Below, one piece after another: positions 55,132 through 64,000 of a DNA stretch of 64,000 bases (position 1 is the stretch's first letter; each line of letters begins with the position of its first letter). Under the pieces are notes generated by a model. That model made no database searches, had not been told where the DNA came from, and saw nothing but the letters and a program-made list of their open reading frames with translations. The position numbers were made by a program, and so were the translations under genes. This stretch comes from Streptomyces sp. SLBN-118 (GTDB lineage Bacteria; Actinomycetota; Actinomycetes; Streptomycetales; Streptomycetaceae): contig NZ_VFNP01000002.1 of NCBI RefSeq assembly GCF_006715635.1, forward strand, positions 1,798,001-1,862,000. The letters are read 5' to 3'.

Positions 55132-55143
55132 GGCTGGACGCCC

Positions 55144-56316
55144 ATGTCGCGTATTTCCGAAACGCGCAGTTCAGACGTTCTTGTCATCGGGGGCGGAATC
55201 ATCGGCCTGGTCACGGCCTGGCGAGCCGCTCAGCGCGGACTGCGGGTCGCGCTCGCCGATCCGGAGCCTGGCGGCGGGGCCGCGCAGGTCGCCGCGGGCA
55301 TGCTCGCCGCCGTCACCGAGCTCCACTACGGCGAGCAGACACTGCTCGGCCTCAATCTCGAATCCGCACGGCGCTATCCGGCCTTCGTCGCCGAGCTGGA
55401 GGAGGCGAGCGGGCAGTCGGTCGGCTACCGCGCATGCGGCACGCTCGCCGTCGCACTCGACGCCGACGACCGGGCGCACCTGCGGGAACTGCATGCCCTG
55501 CAGCTCCGGTCCGGCCTGGAGTCGGAATGGCTGAGCGGCCGCGAATGCCGTCGCCTCGAACCGATGCTTGCGCCCGGTGTACGCGGGGGCCTGCGGGTGG
55601 ACGGCGACCATCAGGTCGATCCGCGACGCCTGGCCGGGGCGCTCGTGACGGCCTGCGAGCGCGCCGGGGTGATCTTCCACCGTGGCTGGGCGGAACGGCT
55701 TTCGGTCGTACGCGACCGGGCGGCCGGAGCCGTGCTGACGGACGGCGAGGAGCTCTCGGCGGACCAGGTCGTCCTGGCGGGCGGCAGCCACAGCGGCAGG
55801 CTCGGCGGCGTACCGGCGGAGGTGCTGCCTCCTGTACGGCCTGTGAAGGGCCAGGTCCTGCGGCTGACCGTGCCGACCGCGTACGCCCCCTTCCTGTCCC
55901 GGACCGTGCGGGCCGTCGTGCGCGGCAGCGATGTCTATCTGGTCCCGCGCGAGAACGGCGAGCTGGTGATCGGGGCGACGAGCGAGGAGCTCGGCTGGGA
56001 CCGGACGGTCACCGCGGGCGGTGTCTACGAGTTGCTGCGCGACGCGCACGAACTGGTGCCGGGCATCACCGAGCTGCCGCTCACAGAGACCCGTGCGGGG
56101 CTGCGGCCGGGCTCCCCCGACAATGCCCCGCTGCTCGGCCCCAGCGCCCTGCCCGGTCTCCATCTGGCCACCGGCCACTACCGCAACGGGGTGCTTCTGA
56201 CCCCGGTCACCGGCGATGTGCTGGCCGAGCTGCTGGTCACCGGCGCGCTGCCGGATCAGGTCCGCCCCTTCACGCCGCTGCGCTTCTCTCCCGTACGTCT
56301 GGAGCAGCCCGCATGA
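55144..56316 (+). CDS. thiO: Glycine oxidase ThiO
   Basis: A 390-residue FAD enzyme that oxidises glycine to the imine used in thiazole synthesis. The dinucleotide fold is DVLVIGGGIIGLVTAWRAA, and the C-terminal signature is GLRPGSPDNAPLLG with ATGHYRNGVLLTPVTG. The ATG at 55144 lies right after the TPP riboswitch. Its stop overlaps thiS (ATGA). Confidence 0.95.
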   Translation: MSRISETRSSDVLVIGGGIIGLVTAWRAAQRGLRVALADPEPGGGAAQVAAGMLAAVTELHYGEQTLLGLNLESARRYPAFVAELEEASGQSVGYRACGTLAVALDADDRAHLRELHALQLRSGLESEWLSGRECRRLEPMLAPGVRGGLRVDGDHQVDPRRLAGALVTACERAGVIFHRGWAERLSVVRDRAAGAVLTDGEELSADQVVLAGGSHSGRLGGVPAEVLPPVRPVKGQVLRLTVPTAYAPFLSRTVRAVVRGSDVYLVPRENGELVIGATSEELGWDRTVTAGGVYELLRDAHELVPGITELPLTETRAGLRPGSPDNAPLLGPSALPGLHLATGHYRNGVLLTPVTGDVLAELLVTGALPDQVRPFTPLRFSPVRLEQPA

Positions 56317-56513
56317 ACGTCTCCGTCAACGGCGAGGCGCGTGAACTCGCCGCCGGAACCACGCTGGACACCCTGATCAGGGCGCTCACGTCCGCGCCGT
56401 CCGGGGTCGCCGCAGCCGTCAACGAGGCGGTCGTCCCACGCAGCCAGTGGCCGGGCACGCTGCTCGGCGACGGTGATCGCGTCGAGGTTCTCACCGCCGT
56501 GCAGGGGGGCTGA
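56313..56513 (+). CDS. thiS: Sulfur carrier protein ThiS
   Basis: A 66-residue ubiquitin-like protein ending in the required Gly-Gly (LTAVQGG), whose thiocarboxylate gives sulfur to thiazole. It opens MNVSVNGEARELAAGTTLDT. It overlaps thiO by 4 bp and ends 6 nt before thiG. The activating enzyme thiF is not in the window. Confidence 0.95.
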   Translation: MNVSVNGEARELAAGTTLDTLIRALTSAPSGVAAAVNEAVVPRSQWPGTLLGDGDRVEVLTAVQGG

Positions 56514-57314
<801 letters not shown>

Positions 57315-57754
57315 CCGCTGCGCGGGGCTTGTTCCCCACCCCTCCCTCCCCCTAACGGCCACCCCCAACTGGGGGCAAGCCCCCAGCCCCCTGCGCCCGC
57401 TTCGCGGCGCGAACTGGGGCTCCGCCCCAAGCCCGTACGCGCTTCGCGCGTGTCCTCAAACGCCGGACGGGCTGGATTTCCGCCGGTCGGCCCGAAGATT
57501 CGGGCCGACCGGCGGGAAATTTTCAGCCCCGCCGGCGTTTGAGGCGCGGGGGTCCGGGGGCGGAGCCCCCCAAGGGGTCTGGGGCGGAGCCCCAGTTACG
57601 GGATGGGGCGGGTAGGGGACAAAGCCCGCCGCAGGCGATCAGGGCGGGCAGCCGCCCCGGCGAACAGGCCCCGCGTCACAGCTCGGCTGCAGTACCGCTC
57701 CGGTCCAACCCCACCGCATCCGCCCTGTCAGCCATGACTCGTAGAATCTCCCGC
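57315..57754. other. Non-coding region with repeat cluster before the kinase gene
   Basis: These 440 bp hold GGGGC(T/G)-rich simple sequence typical of Streptomyces intergenic DNA, the nested palindrome at 57454-57544, and the promoter of the kinase gene. Long open frames across it are shadows. Confidence 0.6.
57454..57544. repeat. Nested palindromic repeat downstream of thiG
   Basis: The outer arms CCTCAAACGCCGG (57454-57466) and CCGGCGTTTGAGG (57532-57544) are perfect complements. Inside, CGCCGGTCGGCCCG (57481-57494) pairs perfectly with 57501-57514 around AAGATT. The structure should end the thi transcript. Its outer 21-nt unit recurs at 3967-3987, so it belongs to a dispersed repeat family. 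Confidence 0.75.
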
Positions 57755-59698
57755 GTGGACACGACCCTCAAGGACCCCCTCGTCGGGCACGTGCTCGACG
57801 GCCGCTACCGCGTCGACGCGCGTATCGCTGTCGGCGGTATGGCCACGGTCTACCGGGCCGTCGACACCCGACTCGACCGGGTGCTCGCGCTCAAGGTGAT
57901 GCACCCCGCCCTCGCCACCGACGCCTCCTTCGTGGAGCGCTTCATCCGCGAGGCCAAGTCCGTGGCGCGCCTCGCCCACCCCAATGTGGTGGCGGTCTTC
58001 GACCAGGGCGCCGAGGGTGCGTACGTCTACCTGGCCATGGAGTACGTCGCGGGCTGCACATTGCGCGACGTACTGCGCGAGCGCGGGGCCCTCCAGCCGC
58101 GGGCGGCGCTCGACATCCTGGAGCCCGTGCTGGCGGCGCTCGGCGCGGCGCACCGGGCCGGATTCGTCCACCGGGACATGAAGCCGGAGAACGTGCTGAT
58201 AGGGGACGACGGCCGGGTCAAGGTCGCCGACTTCGGTCTCGTACGCACGGTCGGCTCGGTCACCAGCACCACGGGCACGGTGCTGGGCACCGTCTCGTAT
58301 CTCGCTCCCGAGCAGATCGAGCACGGCACGGCCGACACGCGGGCCGACGTGTACGCCTGCGGAGTCGTCCTCTACGAGATGCTGACCGGCTCCAAGCCGC
58401 ACTCCGGCGACACGCCCGCCCAGGTCCTGTTCCAGCATCTGAACGAGGACGTTCCGGCCCCCTCCGCCCTGGTGCCGGGGCTCGCCGTCGAACTCGACGA
58501 GCTGGTCGCGAGCGCCACCGCCCGCAATCCGGAGATGCGCCCTCACGACGCGGTGACGCTGCTGGCACAGGCCCGCGCGGCCCGGGCCCCGCTCAGCGAC
58601 GAACAGCTGGACCTGGTGCCGCCGCAGGCGCTGGCAGCCGGCGGGGCCGAGCCCGCCGCCGCGGGGCCTGCGGCGGCTTCGGAGGACGCCACCAGCGTGA
58701 TCCCCCGGGTGCTCCCCCGCGAGGAGCCCGGGGTCGACCACACCGCCCGGCTGACGATGCCGCCGCCTCAGCCGCCCGAGCCGACCCGGCCGACGGGTCG
58801 CCGGGCCGTCCCGCGGCGCGGCGTGCTCGCCGCCCTGGTCGCCGTACTGCTCGTGCTCGGCGTGGGGGCGGGCGTCTGGTACATCAACTCCGGGCAGTTC
58901 ACCCGGGTCCCGGCCCTGATCGGCAAGACCGAGAAGGACGCGAGGCAGCAGTTGAAGAGCGCCGGACTCGATGTGAAGAAGGTCCGGTACGACTTCAGCG
59001 AAACGGTCCAGCGCGGCACTGTCATCAAGACCGACCCCGGGACGAATGAGCGCATCCGCGGCAATGGCTCGGTGACGATCATCGTCTCGCGCGGCCCGGA
59101 GATCGTCCGGGTCCCCGATGTCAAGGGCAAGCCGCTCGCCCAGGCCGAGCTCGAGCTGGAGAAGGCCGGTCTCGCGCCGGGCGTGGTCACCAACGAGTTC
59201 AGCGAGGAGATCGAGCAGGGGGCGGTGATCAGCACGGATCCGGCTTCCGGGACCCGCCGCAGCCCCGATTCCGCGGTCGCCGTCGTTGTCAGCAGGGGCG
59301 CGCCGATCGAAGTCCCGGATGTGACGGGTGAATCGGTGGACGACGCGACCAGCCGACTCACCGGCGCGGGCTTCAAGGTCAAGATCGCTTCCGAGCAGAT
59401 CAACTCCCCCGAGGAGGCCGGCTCTGTCGCCGGGCAGTCCGCGGCCGAGGGCACCGAGCTGGCCCGCGGCGACACCGTCACACTGACCGTCTCCAAGGGC
59501 CCCCGCATGCTCCCAGTCCCGGATGTCGTCGGCCTGAAGGTCGACGAGGCCACGAGCAAGCTGAAGTCGGCGGGGTTCGAGGTCAAGGTCGACAAGAGCT
59601 TCCCGTTCCTCGGGGACACCGTGGAGAGTCAGTCCGTCGCGGCGGACGAGCAGGCGCCCGAGGGCAGCACGATCACCATCAAGACCAAGGGACTGTAG
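57755..59698 (+). CDS. PASTA-domain Ser/Thr protein kinase
   Basis: A 647-residue membrane kinase. The kinase domain spans about 18-280 with a P-loop IAVGGMATVYRAV, Lys47, HRDMKPEN (139-146) and DFG (159-161). A disordered juxtamembrane linker, a helix (about 355-378) and four extracellular PASTA repeats follow, which sense peptidoglycan fragments or lipid II. It resembles the PknB/PknL type and may phosphorylate the Rv2175c-like protein. The start is GTG 57755, with ATG 57734 as alternative. The nfo gene follows after 5 nt. Confidence 0.95.
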   Translation: MDTTLKDPLVGHVLDGRYRVDARIAVGGMATVYRAVDTRLDRVLALKVMHPALATDASFVERFIREAKSVARLAHPNVVAVFDQGAEGAYVYLAMEYVAGCTLRDVLRERGALQPRAALDILEPVLAALGAAHRAGFVHRDMKPENVLIGDDGRVKVADFGLVRTVGSVTSTTGTVLGTVSYLAPEQIEHGTADTRADVYACGVVLYEMLTGSKPHSGDTPAQVLFQHLNEDVPAPSALVPGLAVELDELVASATARNPEMRPHDAVTLLAQARAARAPLSDEQLDLVPPQALAAGGAEPAAAGPAAASEDATSVIPRVLPREEPGVDHTARLTMPPPQPPEPTRPTGRRAVPRRGVLAALVAVLLVLGVGAGVWYINSGQFTRVPALIGKTEKDARQQLKSAGLDVKKVRYDFSETVQRGTVIKTDPGTNERIRGNGSVTIIVSRGPEIVRVPDVKGKPLAQAELELEKAGLAPGVVTNEFSEEIEQGAVISTDPASGTRRSPDSAVAVVVSRGAPIEVPDVTGESVDDATSRLTGAGFKVKIASEQINSPEEAGSVAGQSAAEGTELARGDTVTLTVSKGPRMLPVPDVVGLKVDEATSKLKSAGFEVKVDKSFPFLGDTVESQSVAADEQAPEGSTITIKTKGL

Positions 59699-59703
59699 TT
59701 CTC

Positions 59704-60564
59704 ATGCGCAACCCCGTCGGCGGCCATGTCCCCGTGGCCGGCGGCCTCGCCACCACGGGTCTCGCCTACGCCCGTGAGCTGGCGGCGGAAACCGTCCAGG
59801 TCTTTGTGGCCAACCCTCGCGGCTGGGCGACGCCCGCCGGAAATCCGGCGCAGGACGAGCGGTTCCGCGCGGAGTGCGCCGCGAGAGGGATCTCGGCGTA
59901 CGTCCATGCCCCTTATCTGATCAACTTCGGCTCGCACACCGAGGCCACCGCGGAGAAGTCCGTGGAATCGCTGCGGCACTCGCTGCGCCGGGGCCGCGAG
60001 ATCGGCGCGAAGGGTGTGGTCGTGCACACCGGCTCGGCGACCGGCGGGCGAGCCCGGGAGGTGGCGCTTGCGCAGGTACGGGAGCGGATGCTGCCGCTGC
60101 TCGACGAACTGACGCACGACGACGACCCGTTCCTGCTGCTGGAATCGACGGCGGGCCAGGGCTTCTCGCTCTGCTCGCGCACGTGGGACTTCGGCCCGTA
60201 CTTCGAGGCGCTCGACGCGCATCCCAAGCTGGGCGTCTGCTTCGACACCTGCCACATCTTCGCGGCGGGACACGATCTGGCGGGCCCGGACGGGATGGCG
60301 AAGACGCTGGATCTGCTGGTGGGAACGGTCGGTGAGGGGCGGCTCAAGCTGATCCACGCCAATGACTCCAAGGATGTGGCCGGCGCGCACAAGGACAGGC
60401 ACGAGAACATCGGTGCAGGTCACATAGGGGAGGAGCCCTTCCGGGAGCTGATGCGGCATCCGGCGACGGAGGGCGTACCGCTGATCATCGAGACTCCCGG
60501 CGGTAAGGAGGGGCACTCGGCGGATGTGGCGCGGCTGAAGAATCTCCGCCGAGGGCTCGATTGA
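59704..60564 (+). CDS. nfo: Endonuclease IV (AP endonuclease)
   Basis: A 286-residue Nfo-family enzyme that cuts DNA 5' of abasic sites in base-excision repair. Three-zinc motifs are visible: VHAPYLINFGS, VVHTGSATGG, LLESTAGQG, CFDTCHIFAAG, KLIHANDSK with HKDRHENIGAGHIG, and LIIETPGG. It lies 5 nt after the kinase gene, so the two are probably co-transcribed. Confidence 0.94.
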   Translation: MRNPVGGHVPVAGGLATTGLAYARELAAETVQVFVANPRGWATPAGNPAQDERFRAECAARGISAYVHAPYLINFGSHTEATAEKSVESLRHSLRRGREIGAKGVVVHTGSATGGRAREVALAQVRERMLPLLDELTHDDDPFLLLESTAGQGFSLCSRTWDFGPYFEALDAHPKLGVCFDTCHIFAAGHDLAGPDGMAKTLDLLVGTVGEGRLKLIHANDSKDVAGAHKDRHENIGAGHIGEEPFRELMRHPATEGVPLIIETPGGKEGHSADVARLKNLRRGLD

Positions 60565-60567
60565 GGA

Positions 60568-60584
60568 ATACCCCTAGGGGGTAT
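60568..60584. promoter_or_regulatory. CsoR-type copper repressor operator
   Basis: ATACCCCTAGGGGGTAT is a near-perfect palindrome matching the known CsoR operator pattern TACCC-n-GGGTA of actinobacteria. It lies 3 bp after the nfo stop and 49 bp before the DUF4396 gene, where it would cover a promoter. A csoR gene is not in the window. Confidence 0.75.
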
Positions 60585-60633
60585 ATGGTTGTAGCTGTCG
60601 GCCGGAACCGCTACCTGAGGTTGGGGGCTTCTG

Positions 60634-61146
60634 ATGCAGCACGACACCCGCACCGAGCACGACACCCACACCGAGCACGCGCACCACACGGACATGCACG
60701 AGGGTCGCGGAAAGGTCAGCTGGTCGACGGCCGCCCGGGCGACGCTGCACTGCCTCACCGGCTGTGCCATTGGCGAGGTGCTCGGCATGACCATCGGCAC
60801 CGCGCTGGGCTGGGGAAACGTGCCGACGATGATCCTCGCGATCACCCTGGCCTTCTTCTTCGGCTACTCACTCACACTGCGCGGCGTCCTGAGGGCCGGG
60901 GTCGACTTCAGGAACGCCGTCCGGGTCGCCCTCGCCGCCGACACCCTCTCCATCGCCGTGATGGAACTGGTCGACAACGGCGTCATCGCGCTCTGGCCGA
61001 ACGCCATGGACGCAGAGCTCGCCGACCTGCTGTTCTGGCTCGCCCTCGCCGTCTCGCTCGTCATCGCCTTCGTCGTGACGACGCCCGTGAACAGGTGGAT
61101 GATCGGCCGCGGAAAGGGCCACGCGGTGGTCCACCAGTACCACTGA
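60634..61146 (+). CDS. DUF4396 membrane protein with His-rich N-terminus
   Basis: A 170-residue protein. The first 23 residues are His/Glu/Asp/Thr-rich (TEHDTHTEHAHHTDMHEG), a possible metal-binding tail. The DUF4396 core has four membrane helices and the motifs TLHCLTGCAIGEVLGM and AVMELVDNGVIALWP. The upstream CsoR-type operator suggests a copper-induced role in metal handling. The exact function is unknown. Confidence 0.87.
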   Translation: MQHDTRTEHDTHTEHAHHTDMHEGRGKVSWSTAARATLHCLTGCAIGEVLGMTIGTALGWGNVPTMILAITLAFFFGYSLTLRGVLRAGVDFRNAVRVALAADTLSIAVMELVDNGVIALWPNAMDAELADLLFWLALAVSLVIAFVVTTPVNRWMIGRGKGHAVVHQYH

Positions 61147-61172
61147 CGACGCCACCGGCACGGACGGCAAAG

Positions 61173-61805
61173 TCAGAGCTCGGGGCCGTCCCCGGGCTCT
61201 TCCTGGTAGGAGTAGCGCTGCTCGCGCCACGGGTCGCCGAGGTTGTGATAGCCGCGCTCCTCCCAGAAGCCGCGGCGGTCGGCGGTCATGTACTCCACGC
61301 CCCGGACCCACTTGGGCCCCTTCCAGGCGTACAGATGCGGCACTACAAGGCGCAGCGGAAAGCCGTGCTCCGCTGTGAGCAGCTCACCGTCCTTGTGCGT
61401 CGCGAAGATCGTGCGGTCCGCGACGAAGTCGGAGAGCCGCATATTGGCGCTGAATCCGTACTCCGCCCAGACCATGACATGGGTGACGTTCGCCGCCGGC
61501 GGGGCGAGCTCCACGATCGTACGGGCGGGCACACCGCCCCATTCGGCGCCGAGCATGCTGAACTTCGTCACGCAGTGCAGATCGGCGACGACCGTCGAGA
61601 AGGGCAGCTCCGAGAACTCCTCATGGGTCCAGCAGCGTTTGTCGCCGTCCGCCGTGGCGCCGAAAACCCTGAACTCCCAGCGGTCCGGCTTGAATTTGGG
61701 TACGGGGCCGTAGTGAGTGACCGGCCAGCCACGCTGCAGTCGCTGCCCCGGCGGAAGCTCGGACTCCTCTGATGCGCGGTATTCCCGGCTCTCCGGCTGA
61801 CCCAT
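61173..61805 (-). CDS. Molybdopterin-dependent oxidoreductase (sulfite oxidase fold)
   Basis: A 210-residue protein with the oxidoreductase molybdopterin-binding domain. Cys78 in ADLHCVTKFSMLGAEWGG is the expected molybdenum ligand. Later motifs are GFPLRLVVPHLYAWKGPKWV and FWEERGYHNLGDPW. It is shorter than plant sulfite oxidase and has no dimerisation or signal domain, so it resembles cytoplasmic YedY-like proteins; its substrate is unknown. It is divergent from bfr, with a shared 155-bp gap. Confidence 0.9.
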   Translation of the reverse strand: MGQPESREYRASEESELPPGQRLQRGWPVTHYGPVPKFKPDRWEFRVFGATADGDKRCWTHEEFSELPFSTVVADLHCVTKFSMLGAEWGGVPARTIVELAPPAANVTHVMVWAEYGFSANMRLSDFVADRTIFATHKDGELLTAEHGFPLRLVVPHLYAWKGPKWVRGVEYMTADRRGFWEERGYHNLGDPWREQRYSYQEEPGDGPEL

Positions 61806-61960
61806 GCCTTCAATGGTGACAGACAAGGAGGGGTGGTCATGACCAGGTCTGGCCCGATTCGGGCAACTCCTACTAAGCATGCACTTACTGGACTGCCCCC
61901 TGCCTCGATGCGAGGATGCGCGCACCTGCCCCAGTCACACGCGCGGAAGGAGCCTCTGCG

Positions 61961-62440
61961 ATGCAGGGCGACCCCGAGGTCATCGAGTTCCTCAATGAGC
62001 AGCTGACTGCCGAGCTGACCGCCATCAACCAGTACTTCCTGCACGCGAAGATGCAGGAGAACTTCGGCTGGACGAAGCTCGCGAAGTACACCCGGGCCGA
62101 GTCGTTCGACGAGATGAAGCACGCGGAGGTACTGACCGACCGCATTCTCTTCCTCGACGGCCTGCCCAACTACCAGCGGCTCTTCCATGTGCGCGTCGGT
62201 CAGACGGTGACCGAGATGTTCCAGGCCGACCGGCAGGTCGAGGTGGAGGCGATCGACCGCCTCAAGCGCGGCATCGAGGTGATGCGAGCCAAGGGCGACA
62301 TCACGTCCGCGAACATCTTCGAGTCGATCCTGGAGGACGAGGAGCACCACATCGACTACCTCGACACGCAGCTGGAGCTCGTGGAGAAGCTCGGTGAGGC
62401 GCTGTACATCGCGCAGCTGATCGAGCAGCCGGAGAGCTAG
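61961..62440 (+). CDS. bfr: Bacterioferritin
   Basis: A 159-residue subunit of the 24-mer haem-containing iron store. All ferroxidase ligands are at canonical positions: Glu18, Glu51, His54, Glu94, Glu127 and His130. Met52, the haem ligand, is also present. The ATG at 61961 has GGAAGGAG upstream. It is convergent with bfd, 20 bp away, an unusual arrangement because these genes are often in one operon. Confidence 0.96.
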   Translation: MQGDPEVIEFLNEQLTAELTAINQYFLHAKMQENFGWTKLAKYTRAESFDEMKHAEVLTDRILFLDGLPNYQRLFHVRVGQTVTEMFQADRQVEVEAIDRLKRGIEVMRAKGDITSANIFESILEDEEHHIDYLDTQLELVEKLGEALYIAQLIEQPES

Positions 62441-62460
62441 ACCGCTGCCCGGTCGATCAG

Positions 62461-62718
62461 CTAGGCGGCTTCGCCGAGCTCGGGCCGAGGGGCCTGCTGG
62501 GTGCCGGCGGCCAGGACGGCTGCACCGTTGCCCTGCCCGAGCAGTTCCCGGCGGGGGCAGGCGCCGCGTCCCAGGATCCCCTGGATACGTCGCACGCACG
62601 ATCCGCAGTCGGTACCGGCTTTCGAGACCGACGCGATCTGGCGGGGTGTGCAGGCGCCGGCATCCGCGTGTTCCTTCACCTGCTTTTCCGTGATGCCGAA
62701 GCACGAGCAGACGTACAC
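62461..62718 (-). CDS. bfd: Bacterioferritin-associated ferredoxin
   Basis: An 85-residue [2Fe-2S] protein that helps release iron from bacterioferritin. The four ligands are Cys4, Cys6, Cys38 and Cys41 (MYVCSCFGIT and DCGSC). The last 30 residues form a longer Ala/Gly tail than the usual 64-residue Bfd. The GTG start lies 50 bp from the iron box, so it should be induced when iron is short. Confidence 0.93.
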   Translation of the reverse strand: MYVCSCFGITEKQVKEHADAGACTPRQIASVSKAGTDCGSCVRRIQGILGRGACPRRELLGQGNGAAVLAAGTQQAPRPELGEAA

Positions 62719-62768
62719 GCGGTCACCTCCCGGGCGGGATCGATGGATGGCGCCTTCCCGATGATCGG

Positions 62769-62787
62769 TGAGGCTAACCTAACCTTA
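62769..62787 (-). promoter_or_regulatory. Iron box (DmdR/IdeR site) of bfd
   Basis: On the minus strand TAAGGTTAGGTTAGCCTCA matches the 19-bp iron box TTAGGTTAGSCTAACCTAA at 15 of 19 positions. It lies 50 bp upstream of the bfd start. Confidence 0.85.
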
Positions 62788-62821
62788 CCCGCCGGACAGG
62801 GTTCGCAAAAGCCCCGGACAC

Positions 62822-62862
62822 GACGGTGGGGCGCGGATCACATCGATCCGCGCCCCACCGTC
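62822..62862. terminator. Terminator of the DAHP synthase gene
   Basis: A perfect 17-bp stem (GACGGTGGGGCGCGGAT, 62822-62838, with 62846-62862) and a 7-nt loop lie 24 nt after the minus-strand DAHP synthase stop, upstream of bfd. Confidence 0.85.
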
Positions 62863-62886
62863 ATTGATCCGTCACTGCGGGTCCGC

Positions 62887-64000
<1,114 letters not shown>

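Noticed and set aside
54103..55143. Long upstream extension of the thiO frame
   Set aside because: It would run through the TPP riboswitch and antisense to the ferredoxin-reductase gene. The ATG at 55144 after the riboswitch is the real start.

Overview
The window is chromosomal DNA from a Streptomyces species or a close relative. The evidence is the very high GC content, frequent GTG starts, a contiguous actinomycete division and cell-wall (dcw) cluster, a large coiled-coil DivIVA, SepF, an IleRS of the second bacterial type, and actinobacterial families such as SAV_6107, Rv2175c and DUF3040. It holds about 57 protein genes, two cut by the window edges (dnaE at the left, class II DAHP synthase at the right). 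I found no tRNA, rRNA, CRISPR array, transposase, integrase or prophage gene. This is core chromosome, not an accessory island.

Layout. 1-12.4 kb: the dnaE start, a DUF2252 protein, a DsbA-like membrane thioredoxin, a Tat-exported PhoD phosphatase, a secreted M43 metalloprotease, a dienelactone-hydrolase-like enzyme, an MscS channel, the group lspA-rluD-GNAT, and a histone-like DksA/TraR protein. 12.8-16.2 kb: a translational T-box leader and ileS. 16.3-34 kb: the dcw cluster, transcribed right to left as rsmH-ftsL-ftsI-murE-murF-mraY-murD-ftsW-murG-ftsQ-ftsZ-pgeF-yggS-sepF-yggT-divIVA. It makes lipid-linked peptidoglycan precursors and the divisome, and most genes overlap by 4 bp.

34-52 kb: a beta-carbonic anhydrase; a MoxR/DUF58/transglutaminase operon; DUF3040, methyltransferase and HEPN genes; a SpoIIE-type phosphatase beside an orphan MASE1 sensor; an operator-ABC-YhgE/Pip-TetR efflux-like operon; a CrtI-like oxidoreductase; a Tyr/Gln-rich membrane protein. 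51-64 kb: metF, thiE, a Rv2175c-type DNA-binding protein, a TPP riboswitch with thiO-thiS-thiG, a PASTA Ser/Thr kinase, endonuclease IV, a CsoR-type operator with a His-rich DUF4396 protein, a molybdopterin oxidoreductase, bacterioferritin, an iron-boxed bacterioferritin-associated ferredoxin, and DAHP synthase.

The observations most worth a second look are these: the IleRS signature is GxHH instead of HxGH; the fourth zinc ligand of the histone-like DksA protein is Asp; the ABC ATPase paired with YhgE/Pip is degenerate in its Walker A lysine, signature motif and catalytic glutamate, and sits behind a 28-bp TetR-type palindrome; a near-perfect copper-repressor operator precedes DUF4396; and the ftsZ leader carries an unusual inverted repeat. 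I see no clearly new multi-gene system. The efflux-like operon and the SpoIIE/MASE1 pair are the least-explained units.
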